NCBI RefSeq assembly: GCF_018812025.1
Contig: NC_063044.1
Location: 70,154,847 to 70,218,846 of the forward strand
Direction of reading: 5' to 3'
DNA length: 64,000 nucleotides
Source: Megalobrama amblycephala
Lineage: Eukaryota > Chordata > Actinopteri > Cypriniformes > Xenocyprididae
Positions 23,530 to 33,900 of this stretch are shown in pieces (positions within the stretch are counted from its first letter, which is position 1; each line of letters begins with the position of its first letter). The position numbers and the translations under genes were made by a program. The notes beneath the pieces were generated by a model. The model worked only from the letters and a program-made list of their open reading frames with translations, had not been told where the DNA came from and ran no database searches.

Positions 23530-23895
23530 CTCATCACCACAAGTACACACAAATCTGGCAACCAACTTGACCTCATTTACATGCGCAACTGCATCACTGA
23601 CAACATTTTAGTAAACCTCTGCACATTTCCGATCATTTCTTCATTACTTTTAATCTACAACTCCCCATTTGTTCACCACCAACACCTCTACCAGTTACCT
23701 TCAGACGAAACCTACGCTTTCTTTCTTCTTCTGATCTTTTCTCTGCTGTATCATCCTCCCTGCCCTCACCCACACAATTCTCATCTCTGGATGTGAATAC
23801 AGCAACAGACACTTTATGTTCCACCTTAACTTCATCTCTAGACAGAATCTGTCCTCTGTCATCCAGGCCTGCATGTGCTACTCCCTCTAATCCCT
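23530..23895 (+). pseudogene. LINE ORF2 fragment (endonuclease-to-RT linker)
   Basis: One frame reads STHKSGNQLDLIYMRNC, the typical end of an APE-type endonuclease domain of fish non-LTR elements (THxAGNQLDLIYTRN). Related residues continue in other frames to about 23895 (ending near ATPSNPWFPF), so at least two frameshifts occurred. It abuts the DIRS-like sequence starting at about 23897. Confidence 0.6.
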
Positions 23896-23896
23896 G

Positions 23897-26485
23897 GTTC
23901 CCTTTCGATAGGGAACTCAACTCTGCGCTGATTGCGCTATGGGGATCCGTCACTCGTGACAGGTGTTCGAAATGCCAAGAATCACAACACTCCAATCCTA
24001 TTGGCCGGCGACAGCCTATGACGTCGAATGGCGTGAACCGTGACGTATAAAGGGAGCGCCTGAGGAAGCAATCAACATCTTCTCATCTTTTTGGGACTGT
24101 TTTGTTCGTGCCGTTATTTCACAAACTCCGGTAGGAAATTACTCCTTTTATGTCTGCAAACGTTCAGGAGAATGTGTTCATCCGTGTGCCAGGGGTTTGA
24201 CACGCGTTTTTCTGTCTGGAGAGGAGCGAACGCATGGACGGTGCTTGAGGGCGCCTTCTATGTGTGTTTATCTATGGTTCACTGTGAGCGTCTCTCCTGT
24301 TGGGACGCTCCATTCTCGTTTGACACTCTTCCCGAGGGAGGAGGTGTCTGCATCTGCGGCTGTGATTGTTGCCCTGTGTGTGCTGAGGCAATACGGCGGC
24401 TGCAATCATAGGGCTCGCAGGTGAGCTCGTTGGGAAGTCTGAGAAAATTATATTTCTCTCAGCTTCCCCGGGGCTACGTGGATGAGTAGATGATGGTGAC
24501 GTCCGTGTTTGATGTCTCCGCATCCGATAGTGAGCGCTCCTCTGGCTGCTGGGGTATGTAGAGCTGCTGTGTTTTTGGGACGCACTTTTCGGCGGGCTGC
24601 GGCTTCCGTGAGGGCGCGTTAAGAAAGGGGCCGCGTGCGGACGGCTCAACGAACGGTTCCTTTCTGTCCATGAATGTTGCAGCTCCCATAGACTTTCCAT
24701 TCTCTCCTGATCTCCGCGTTTGAGATTGGGATAGCATGGAAAACCCCCTGGCCATTCAGATTTGGATCTGAGCCAGACAGACGGGAGGAGGAAGAAGCGA
24801 GTGTGCATGTGAATATATACATATATAGGATGTATGCATTTATATGCATGTGTATATGTATTTTATATCATGCTCAGATACTTCTTATGGTCAGACTGAT
24901 GGCTTGGCCCATAGTAATTATTTTTGTCAGCCCGCTTTTTCGGTTTGATAGTGAGAGGATCTTTTAGGTTTTAAAGAACCCTAGATTCTATCCTTTTTTA
25001 TGTAAAAAAGAGTTTTGGGATCTTCGGTCTTTTAGCTGCAGGAATATGAGGTGGGTCTATTTTATGTTTTTAAAATAAGACCTTGGGCCCTATTTTAACA
25101 ATCTAAACGCAAAGTGTAAAGCGCACGGCGCAGGTGCACTCAGGGCGTGTCCAAATCCACTTTTGCTATTTTAACGATGGAAAAACGGTCCGTGCGCCGG
25201 GGCGCATTTTTGAAATGGGTTGTCCCTATTCTCTTAATGAGTAATGGGCGTAACGTTCAATAAACCAATCAGAGTGTCATCTCCCATTCCCTTTAAGAGC
25301 GAGATGCGCTCGCGGCAGGGCGGATTGCTATTTACATGGCGTACATGCGATGAGTCAGTTAATATATATGTGTGTGTATTGGCACGATTGTTCAATTAAT
25401 TAGCCAATTTCGTTCATCATTATAAGTAGTAATAGGCTGAATTGAAAATAGGTAGCCTAATTCTAATACACGCAATGACTATTCATCATTACATTTTTAT
25501 ATTTATGTAGCCTACACAATAATATTCTTTTACACTGTAATCCTTTTGTTTTTAATATTTGGCATGTTTGTGTGATGCGCATCCCTGTGTGTAATGAGCA
25601 AAGTCAACACGCACTGTGGACGCGCCCAGAGGTGCAGTTTCTATCTACCAACGCGCTCTAACAAAAAAATATTGTGCCATTGACTTTAGACTTTAGACTT
25701 TAGACCAGGTTTGAGTTGGTCTATAGCGCAGTCTATTTTCAGCTCCTTAAAATAGCAATGCGCCGGCAATGCGCCTGAACACACCTCTTTTTTAGACCAG
25801 CACGCCCATGGGTGCACTAACTGGCGCAAATGCATTTACTAATTTAAGGACGTGGCGCTGAACGGGGAAACGCGAACGGCGCCAGACGCAAACTAGCAAA
25901 CTCACTTGCGCTGCGCCTTGCGTCGCATTGCGCCGGGTGTATTATAGGGCCCCTTGTTTTCCTGTATAGTTTTTCTGAGCATGTAGTTTATCAGGAGGCT
26001 GGCCCATCTTGAGCTGAGGCTCTGAGACAGGGCCAGAGGTCCAGTATGGCCACTCAAGCACCTCCTCTTTTCAGGGCAGGCGCAGAGACGGCTGGACTCG
26101 AGGAGGAAGAAGCAGGTTTGAGGAGGTGATTGATCACGTACACCAATAGCGTCTGTGATCGATTCCCTCTCATTGCGGGGGCAACATTGCATTTGCCCTT
26201 GCCCCTTCTTCCTCCACCTCCTGAGTTTGAATTTGAGTTCTTTCTACTTGCTAAGGGGCTTCTTTTACAGTTGGGCTGTCGGCTGGCCTTTTGATAATAT
26301 TTTTTCTAAAGGCTGCCTTCTGGCTTGATAGTGAAAGTGCTTTTAGGCTTAAAAGAACTTTTGATTTCATCCTTCTGCATGCATTAAAATAAGGAGGGAA
26401 AATCTTCATTCTGCGAGCCGCAGGAAAGTAAACTGGGTCTATATTTTTAGGTTTTTAAAAAGTGTAGACCTTGTTTTTCCTGTAA
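23897..26485 (+). mobile_element. Decayed DIRS-like retroelement (leader and ORF1 relics)
   Basis: It begins TTCCCTTTCGATAGGGAACT, followed by a TATAAAG-containing leader. Scattered frames between 24160 and 24790 resemble the ORF1 (gag-like) protein of fish DIRS elements: a Cys/His-rich stretch with SRLTLFPREEVSASAA, and further on AWKTPWPFRFGS. All are interrupted by stops. From about 24930 a segment of roughly 180 bp is repeated at 26300-26485. The first repeat is broken by a Harbinger-like insertion (25085-25952). The DIRS assignment is from recalled resemblance; a Gypsy-type leader is the alternative. Confidence 0.45.
25085..25952. mobile_element. PIF/Harbinger-like non-autonomous element
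   Basis: Ends GGGCCCTATTTTAAC and the inverse ATTATAGGGCCC are flanked by the 3-bp duplication CTT (25082-25084 and 25953-25955). Sub-terminal GC-rich phrases (GCGCACGGCGCAGG; CTGCGCCTTGCGTCGC) are characteristic of a common cyprinid Harbinger family. No transposase or Myb-like frame is present. Confidence 0.85.
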
Positions 26486-28904
26486 GGATGGATTACCAAG
26501 ACTGAATTCAAGATTCCTATCCTGTAATAAAACAATAAAACTCTCCAATCTCAAGTGAGGATCTGCGAGAAAGAGCTCAGGACAAGCTGAGTTCCTGACT
26601 CCTCACACCGCTCCTTCTCCTCAGGCCATGCAAACCTCACAAATCTACTATCTTAGTTGTTTTAAGTGACATCAATGTAATTACCTCTGGTGTGACTGGC
26701 AAGATGGTTTCACTCCCACATCAATAGAACAGACAAGAATAAAGACAACAAAACCTGTTCTCCTGGTGTGGGAGATGCCCCAATAAAGATCTTTATTAAC
26801 CATTTGTTTGTTCCCCAAAGCCAGGCGTGTGACCCTCTGGGGCACTAGAAAGGGTCCAACAAAAGTTGCATAAATATTTGGGTGCTAAATGTTTACTGTC
26901 CTTTTGTTAAGATTTGGGTATTTAAAGGGATTTGGCAACCCACTCAAGGAAGAATCTGTAGTCAGAGCTTCCCGCACCACTGCTGTATGTATCTCTCTAT
27001 TTGCCAGGTATGCTGACTCTTTGAAATTCTTTTTAATATCTTGTTTTGAATTGTATTTTGTATTTTATGCTGATCAGTTGTGTGATGTATTCTTTTTAAT
27101 TATTTTTATTGATGTTTTATCCTGCCTGGCAAATTAATAAATGTTAATCTTGATTTATCTTGGATTCCTCTAAAATCATTATGACTAGTAGATTATTAGA
27201 GTCCATATTTCCACAAATCTGCGTCAGGATAGATTAAAACTAAAAGCTCAATGAAAGGAGCATGTGGGCACATCATTTGACTTTTTGATTTTTGTCTATC
27301 ATCTGACTTTGCAAGTTGCAGTACCGTGACTAAGAAAACTGTGTTTTTGTATGAACAAGCATGTGGCGGTTCGACTCAAATGCATTAGTAAACTCTGCAC
27401 CCTCTGACTAAGACCAGAACTGGCGAATTTGTGATCATGAAAAGAACTAAAACGGCCGAAGTGACTTTTCTAAGCGATATGGGTCTGTAATGAACGGATA
27501 ATTGAAATTATGAGATCCAGACTAATCAAAGATCTAAATTAAAGCACAACTAACCTTATGATCAGCTGATACATCAGAGAATTGTGAAACTTAGAGTCAT
27601 TTATAAATTGGAGTCAGATCAAATTAATCACGAAGTCAAAATTGAATTAGAAATCAACGTTGTATTAAATTAAGATGATTTTTACAGAAGTGCCAGAGGA
27701 CCTACACGTGAAATTCCTTCGACCAGACCACTAGATACCGTCGTTGGGCTAGTGGGTGGAAACTTACATTCCTGTACAGATCATTATCCGCTAATGCGGC
27801 CACGCCCACGGAGCCAGCGCTATTCAGAGGCAAATTCTGAGGCAACACATGCATACATCGTCTCAATCATGTATTTATTGTCGTGAAAAGTGTTTATCTG
27901 TATGTAAAAGCCATGGTTAGCGACCTCTGGAAGACATACATGCCGTTAGTTCCTGAAATGTTCTCTTCTCTCTGTGCACATTTGTGGACTAAATGTGCAC
28001 AGAGCGCCCTCCGGCTGCAAGTATGAATTGAAAACACCAGTGCTCATTGTGATGACATTGAATATTAAATAAATATAACTCCTCTGTATAGAAATTGACA
28101 TAAACATATGAGAATCCAATATTTCTCCAAATGTGCATGCTTTTAAACTAAAAGCCTATATTCAGATTCTTTGCATCACAGAAATACATTATATTTTAAA
28201 ATGTATAATATAAAACCATTATTTTATATTGTAATAATATTTTTCTGTATGTTTCATATACACCATGATGAGCTTGAGACATCACAGAAGTTTTTTTTCA
28301 CAGCCTACCTGACTGAAAGGCCTCATTATTATGCAGCACCATTAGAAGTTCTTTATGCGAATCTTTTGTCTTCTCAGGTGTAAATGACCCATTATTCATG
28401 ATGATTCACGCCTCCACGCATACTGTGTTTCTTGACAAAAAGTGTCTTACAAAAACTAAATCAATATATTGTTTTATATGAACAAGTAGGAAGGATAATT
28501 TTTTTACATAATTTTGAAGCAAAACTCTAGCCTACAACCTCAAATACCCAGAAGTCTTGTAAACACAGATTTAATATATTTATTGGCCTTATTTCAGTGA
28601 CTTAAGTTTTTTGTTTTTTCAATAACCACGCATAAACGTTATTCCTTCAAAAATACAAACATGTACATACATGTTCCTCACATATTGTGGTAGCCTAGTT
28701 TGTGCTGAATACAGTGTAATGACACTTTTGTCATTAATATGTTTATTAACAACTGAAAAAAGCACAAATGTCAGAGCATGTCAAAACTTCTCCAGGCCCC
28801 AAATCAGCCTCAGACTCCAGAGGGTTAAGCTCCCAATGTGGACAAGTGAAAGCCAGATGTTTGTATCTAATAATATTCCTACTATGCATGCTTATCAGCC
28901 ACCA
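26486..28904. other. Non-coding; scattered repeat fragments
   Basis: A block at about 27125-27200 (CTTGGATTCCTC; ATCATTATGACTAGTAG) recurs at 57050-57125. The surroundings look like the LTR or tail of an old retroelement. ORFs (26889-27137, 28171-28383, 28671-28949) are AT-rich and unlike known proteins. Confidence 0.4.
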
Positions 28905-30005
28905 GCTCAGTCACCTTCCCCACAGTACATTTCCCAGCATCCCTCCTGATCCACACCTGCACATCATTACCTGCACTCTCCATAAAGACTCTCTTCTCCT
29001 GCACTCCCTTGTCTGGTCCTGTCGATGTGTATCAGTATGTCTAGTGTCTGTCAACTTGTGTGATAATATTCACGACCCTACCTGTTACTCTAGCTAGTGA
29101 TGGGCAGATCGAGGCTTCGTGAAACACTGAAGCAGTTGAAGCAAATGTGTCGTAATGTGTCGAGGCTTCAAAACAATCTGACACCTGTCTCCACGGTGAC
29201 CCCTAGTGGTCAGAACAGTGTAAATGCAACAAAACTCAGGCCAAACATGCATAAAAACACCTTTTACAAATGTATTGCAAATGTTTTATTGAAAGTAAAA
29301 TCTATCAAATGCAATTAACTAATCATCTAATAAGATTAAATATAGATTGTGTGTGTAATATGTGTTCTTTTATCAATTTTCAAGGCTTGTTTCTCTGTTC
29401 AATGGCTCAAGATAAACAGGCAAATAAGAGATTAATAACTATACCATTATTCATTTTAATTATTCTAATGTCTAATTAAAACATCTACAAATGTATAAAA
29501 CTGATCAGAGATCAGGTAAAGCCCACAGAAACTTGTTCAATAGTTCTCTTTTCACTTTCACTTTATCATCGCCCTCTACCGATGAACCAATTTCAATCTG
29601 TTGACGTGATGACGCAATGAAGCCTCGTTTACTGAAATCACATGACTTTGGCAGTTTGATACACGCTCTGAATCACTGATTCGAAACAAAAGATTCATAA
29701 AGATTCTGAGCTTCATGAAGCAGTGTTTTGAAATCGGCCATCACTACTTACCAGTGATCCTGATTTATCTCCTGTCTTCTGTTCCTTGTGTCGTTTCCCT
29801 GGATTCTCCACTCAGCCTGCATCACCGTCTTCACTGCAATACATGGACTGTATTACCACCAGCTAAGTTCACCATCTGCCATTCAGTGACTGTTTCCTCT
29901 TACCTGTTCACTTTTAGCCTGCTCTCTAATACCTCCAATAAAGCACTGTTTGTTTGCTGCTCACCTCATCTGTCCTCTTCTGTGTTTGTGACAATGCTGT
30001 GTTAA
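28905..30005 (+). mobile_element. Probable retroelement terminal sequence interrupted by a hAT copy
   Basis: The left part (28905-29094: CCTGATCCACACCTGCACAT) and right part (29748-30005: GTCGTTTCCCTGGATTC; CCAATAAAGCACTG) look like two halves of one dispersed sequence with a polyadenylation signal, such as an LTR. The hAT copy at 29095-29747 separates them. Confidence 0.45.
29095..29747. mobile_element. hAT-like non-autonomous element (TAGTGATGG ends)
   Basis: The left end is TAGTGATGGGCAGATCGAGG and the right end is the inverse of TAGTGATGGCCGATTTC. Further in, both ends carry AACACTG(A/C)(A/T)GC-type phrases. No 8-bp duplication is visible, so the flanks have diverged. There is no transposase frame in 653 bp. 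Confidence 0.7.
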
Positions 30006-30095
30006 GGAAATATATGTATAATTTCATGTTGTCACAATACTGGAATTTCTAACTTTGACACTATACCTACGATACTGATATTGATATTCAATACC

Positions 30096-30297
30096 ACAGG
30101 GAAATAGGAGCAGGAGCAGCTAAATCTCCAACCTCTGGAGAATCGCCTGTTTTAAACAAACACAGTGGAGAGTCTGCTAGAGAAAAGAGAACGCGACAGA
30201 GCTCGTAATAAAACAAGAACCAACATTAGCTCGGCTTTAGATGGCGAGAACTGATGGATTTGAAATGTAAAAGCGTTGCGGTGATTAAGGAGTTTTT
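30096..30297. repeat. Second copy of the inner block of the 19574-20204 element
   Basis: GCTAAATCTCCAACCTCTGG and CAAGAACCAACATTAGCTCG match 19820-19960 with few differences. The terminal inverted repeats are not seen here, so this is a fragment. Confidence 0.8.
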
Positions 30298-31005
30298 ATT
30301 ACTCGACAGATGAGTGTAGCGATAAGTACAGTTACTTAATCAATTTATGGGTATATAATTAATCATAAAGCTTTATGTCTAATTATTATGCATATAACAA
30401 CCCAAGGGGGAATTAAACATATATTGTGAATTAATTACAACGAATTATAATCAATTACATATATGATTAGTTCTGCTTTAATTGTTTAGAGAAACTGGAG
30501 AATCTGCGGTTTTTGGTTTCCTCCTCTGAAGACAGCTGAATACTCGTTTGATGGTCTTGTTTTCTATGTATTTCAACTTGTTTTTATGCCACTTCAGATG
30601 CTTGGGAACATGAGTTAGTCTAAACTCATTATACAGTAGAATATTCTGGTATATTCGTGTGACTTCTGCAGATGTGTGTACCATGAAAGAGTGCTTATTA
30701 ATGATTTTTTTAAACATAATTTTAAAATTGATTATTAATATATACACTCATGGCAGGACATATTGAGAAAGCAAGAGAGAATGAGAATAAATAAAGTTAA
30801 GCATCTGTGTGTTGTAAAGTCAAATGTGTAGCTGTGGGTGAAAGATTGGCTAGTTTAGTTTTCCTCACACGACAAAATTACAGATAACGTCTCAAAATGA
30901 GTTCTAAAACAGCTAAACTCGACTGAAACATTTGCAAAAATACCTAAGACTATTGTGCTTGGAGAAACGAATCCTCTTAAATGTGCTCTCTGATGGTTCT
31001 GGTCT
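30298..31005. other. Non-coding left flank of the large transposon
   Basis: AT-rich, no recognised repeat or exon. It ends at the GGGTTC target duplication (31006-31011). Confidence 0.5.
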
Positions 31006-31126
31006 GGGTTCTACGGAGCCCCTAAAGGGACATGGTGATAGAAAAAAAAATGGGAAGGGAGGAAATTTTACGTGGTGGTGGAAAAAAAATTGGGATGGGA
31101 GGAATTTTTTTTTTTCAAATCTTTTG

Positions 31127-31425
31127 CGTTCCCTCGCAAAGATTGCGTTCCCTCGCAAAGATTGCGTTCTCTCGCAAAGATGTTTTGCGTTCCCTCGCAA
31201 AGATGTTTTGCGTTCCCTCGCAAAGATTGCGTTCCCTCGCAAAGATGTTTTGCGTTCCCTCGCAAAGATGTTTTGCGTTCCCTCGCAAAGATGTTTTGCG
31301 TTCCCTCGCAAAGATGTTTTGCGTTCCTTCGCAAAGATTGCGTTCCCTCGCAAAGATTGCGTTCCCTCGCAAAGATGTTTTGCGTTCCCTCGCAAAGATG
31401 TTTTGCGTTCCCACGCAAAGTTGCT
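31127..31425. repeat. Left subterminal array of a hairpin repeat, 14 units
   Basis: Each unit is GCGTTCCCTCGCAAAGAT, alone or with GTTTT added. The core TTTGCG-TTCCCT-CGCAAA is a 6-bp-arm inverted repeat, a plausible dimer-binding site. Units 3, 10 and 14 carry single changes. The right end of the transposon has the same motif in inverse orientation. Long ORFs in several frames here (for example leading into the transposase from 30932) are by-products of the repeat. Confidence 0.9.
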
Positions 31426-31501
31426 TGTGTTCCCTTGTTATGAGTTCGGCGAAACACTTCCTGTTTCCCGCTGGTCGTGGTTCAGACAGCTCACGTTCAT
31501 A

Positions 31502-32350
31502 ATGGAGAGGTTCATAGAGTTTTATTTTGAACTTGGACTCAAATATAAAGAAATGCGGTCAGTGCTTAGTTCGAGGCACAGTTATGACGTAAGTGAAAGA
31601 CACCTGAAAAGGATTTTACGCGAAAGAGGATTGTCTCGACGCAAAAATTACTCGAGCTTAGTGGACCTTGTTGATTTTATCCGTAATCAGCTGCAGTCTT
31701 CTGGGCAGCTTCATGGGTATCGATGGATGTACGCCAAATGCAGGGAGAAGGGTCTGCGTGTGAGAAAAGAGGATGTGCGCGTGGCACTTAAGGAGCTGGA
31801 CCCTACAGGAGTTTCAATGAGGAGAGCCAGACGTCTCAGACGGCGCAACTACTTTGCGAAGGGACCAAACTTCATTTGGCATTTGGATTCATACGATAAG
31901 TTAAAACCATATGGCATTTGTATCAATGGTTGCATTGACGGCTTTTCGAGGAAGATTATCTGGCTTAACACATACACAACTAGTAGCGATCCAAAGCTTA
32001 TAGGCGGTTACTATATTGAAGCGGTGGAGCGTTTGGGAGGATGCCCAAGAGTTGTTAGGGGGATCTTGGAACTGAAAATGGTCATGTTAGAGACTTTCAG
32101 CGTTTTTTTCACATCAATCACGCAGATGAATCTCTTGACAGCTATTTGGATGGTGCAAGTACTGCCAATCAAAGGATCGAGTACTGGTGGGGGTTTCTGC
32201 GCAAGGAATGCATGGAATTCTGGATTTGCCTGTTTGCTGAGCTCAGAGACAACGGATACTTCGATGGAGGATTCTTGGACAAAAGTTTGCTCCAGTTCTG
32301 CTGCATGGGACTCATCCAGGTGAGTTAAATGGAAATTATGTTGTGATGCT

Positions 32351-32397
<47 letters not shown>

Positions 32398-32980
32398 TCC
32401 AAATAAAACAAATTGTCATTACTCACGTCACATTGTTCCAAACAGTACACATACAACGCATATTACTTTTTTGTTTGTTTGTTTGTTTGTTTTTGTGGAT
32501 ATTCAGTGCAGAGGCCACCATCTTTTGTTTTCCACATTATGTCTGTAAGTTTGAAACAATGAGACACTGGGTAAATGAGGGCATAATGTTATTTTTTGAG
32601 TAATTCAGTTAAAGGTTTTGCCTAATTTCTTTTATTATTGTATTGTTTTGCAGGATGAGCTGGATGACACTGCACAGGTTTGGAATACACACACCATTAG
32701 GCCATCAAAGAACATCAGCAACCCCAGTGGTCGGCCCAGTGTGATGTATGGACTGCCTGAACTCTACCTCACCAGAGACTTCCTCACCTCAGCTGACACT
32801 GAAAGTATTCAATTTTGCAAGAATGAGTGCACTTTCCGACGCCCCATACCATGTGATCCAGATGTAAATGAACTGTGCAACACTATAATTTCTGAGTCTC
32901 ATTTGAGCCTTCCAAAAGACCCGTATCAAGCTGTGAACTTATACATGCATTTAAGAGATGTGATCAGGTCATTACTGTAA
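31502..32980 (+). CDS. IS3/integrase-like DDE transposase, two exons, one apparent frameshift
   Basis: Exons are 31502-32319 (donor GTGAGT) and 32654-32980 (acceptor TTTGCAG), joined in phase 0, about 381 codons. The start at 31502 (MERFIEFYFEL) follows the repeat array. Residues 1-45 look like a helix-turn-helix (MRSVLSSRHSYDVSERHLKR). Residues 65-105 (LHGYRWMYAKCREKGL) match the helix segment preceding the core in IS3-type transposases. The catalytic core has the first Asp in WHLDSYDKL (D129), then IDGFSRKIIWL, a second Asp in a GDLGTEN box, and Glu in NQRIEYWWG 39 residues later, a DDE layout. At about 32058 the frame slips by one inside a run of five G just before the second Asp; six G would keep it open. 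The C-terminal exon (DELDDTAQVWN...) is intact. Confidence 0.85.
32350..32398. repeat. (TC)n(TG)n(AG)n compound microsatellite in the transposase intron
   Basis: TC, TG and AG runs follow each other, so the outer parts can pair. It lies 25 bp after the donor. Confidence 0.9.
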
Positions 32981-33269
32981 GAACTGCAAGGTCCTTTTTA
33001 TCTGAAATGTGTTTAAATTGTCGGACTTGCATTATATTGTGCTTACATTGTAGACTATACTGTCCACCTGGGGGATCCTACAATATTTTAGAAAGTTTTT
33101 ATAAAGAATTACAATACATGAACATCATTAAAAATGAAATCATCATGTGCAAAAGAGTTTGTTTACAAAGTTGTTTATAAATGCACAGAAAAGCCACAGA
33201 GGAAATATGTTTATTTCTGACAAATCTGAACCTGTAACACCATGTAAACTATGTGTTTAAACTTGATGG

Positions 33270-33275
33270 AATAAA
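33270..33275 (+). terminator. Likely polyadenylation signal of the transposase transcript
   Basis: AATAAA stands 290 bp after the transposase stop. A minus-strand AATAAA equivalent lies near 33209, so the two convergent transcripts may overlap at their 3' ends. Confidence 0.45.
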
Positions 33276-33900
33276 CAAAGTTAAAGATTCTGAGAACTTT
33301 CCTAAAATTTTAACTTTGAGAAGTTATTGAGACATTATTTTCTGTGTAAACACAATACACATAACACATGAATAACATAAGAACCAAATAACAACTTATC
33401 AGTATAACACTGTCTGTGGTTTATGTAATTAACAAAAAAAGTTGATTGTTCAGAGTAATTTCTGTACTAACAACAAAAGTGATATTGCTTAAGATGAAAA
33501 TCAGCTCAGCCATCTGTTCAACACTTTGCAGCTGTAGAGTATATTTCAAAAATATTGTGTAAACAAAATGAATACAACAAATAACACTTAAACTGTACTA
33601 ACAGCTCTGGTGATGTGCTTTGAATGACCTGACCACTTATTGGAAAACTCCAAACCTATTTGAAAGTAAATTCCATGTTATGAAAATCAAATGTAAAACA
33701 AATCATTAGTTATAGGGGCCATTTAAATGAAATGTTATCTAAAGACTGCTGTCGAATGTAGCATGCTGTACTTTAACCCATGAAACACAAAAAAGAATCT
33801 TCATGTAGATTGTTGCCAACAAGTTTATAATAACTACAGACTGTCAAGTTCCAAAAGAGTGATTATGATGACTATGAACTATTCCTGAGCAGCATCAAAT

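Noticed and set aside
24272..24808. 178-codon minus-strand ORF
   Set aside because: It is low-complexity and antisense to the DIRS-like ORF1 relic, whose plus-strand residues are the recognisable ones.
29095..29747. 8-bp target duplication for this hAT copy
   Set aside because: Flanks CTCTAGC and CTTACCAG do not match, so no duplication is claimed.
31127..31425. Regularly spaced repeats that could suggest a CRISPR array
   Set aside because: There are no unique spacers, the host is a vertebrate, and units are contiguous subterminal repeats of a transposon.
31115..31457. Several overlapping ORFs on both strands with CVPSQRCFAFPRKD or CEGTQNIFARER repeats, including an upstream extension of the transposase from 30932
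   Set aside because: They are by-products of the hairpin array. The conserved protein begins at the Met at 31502.
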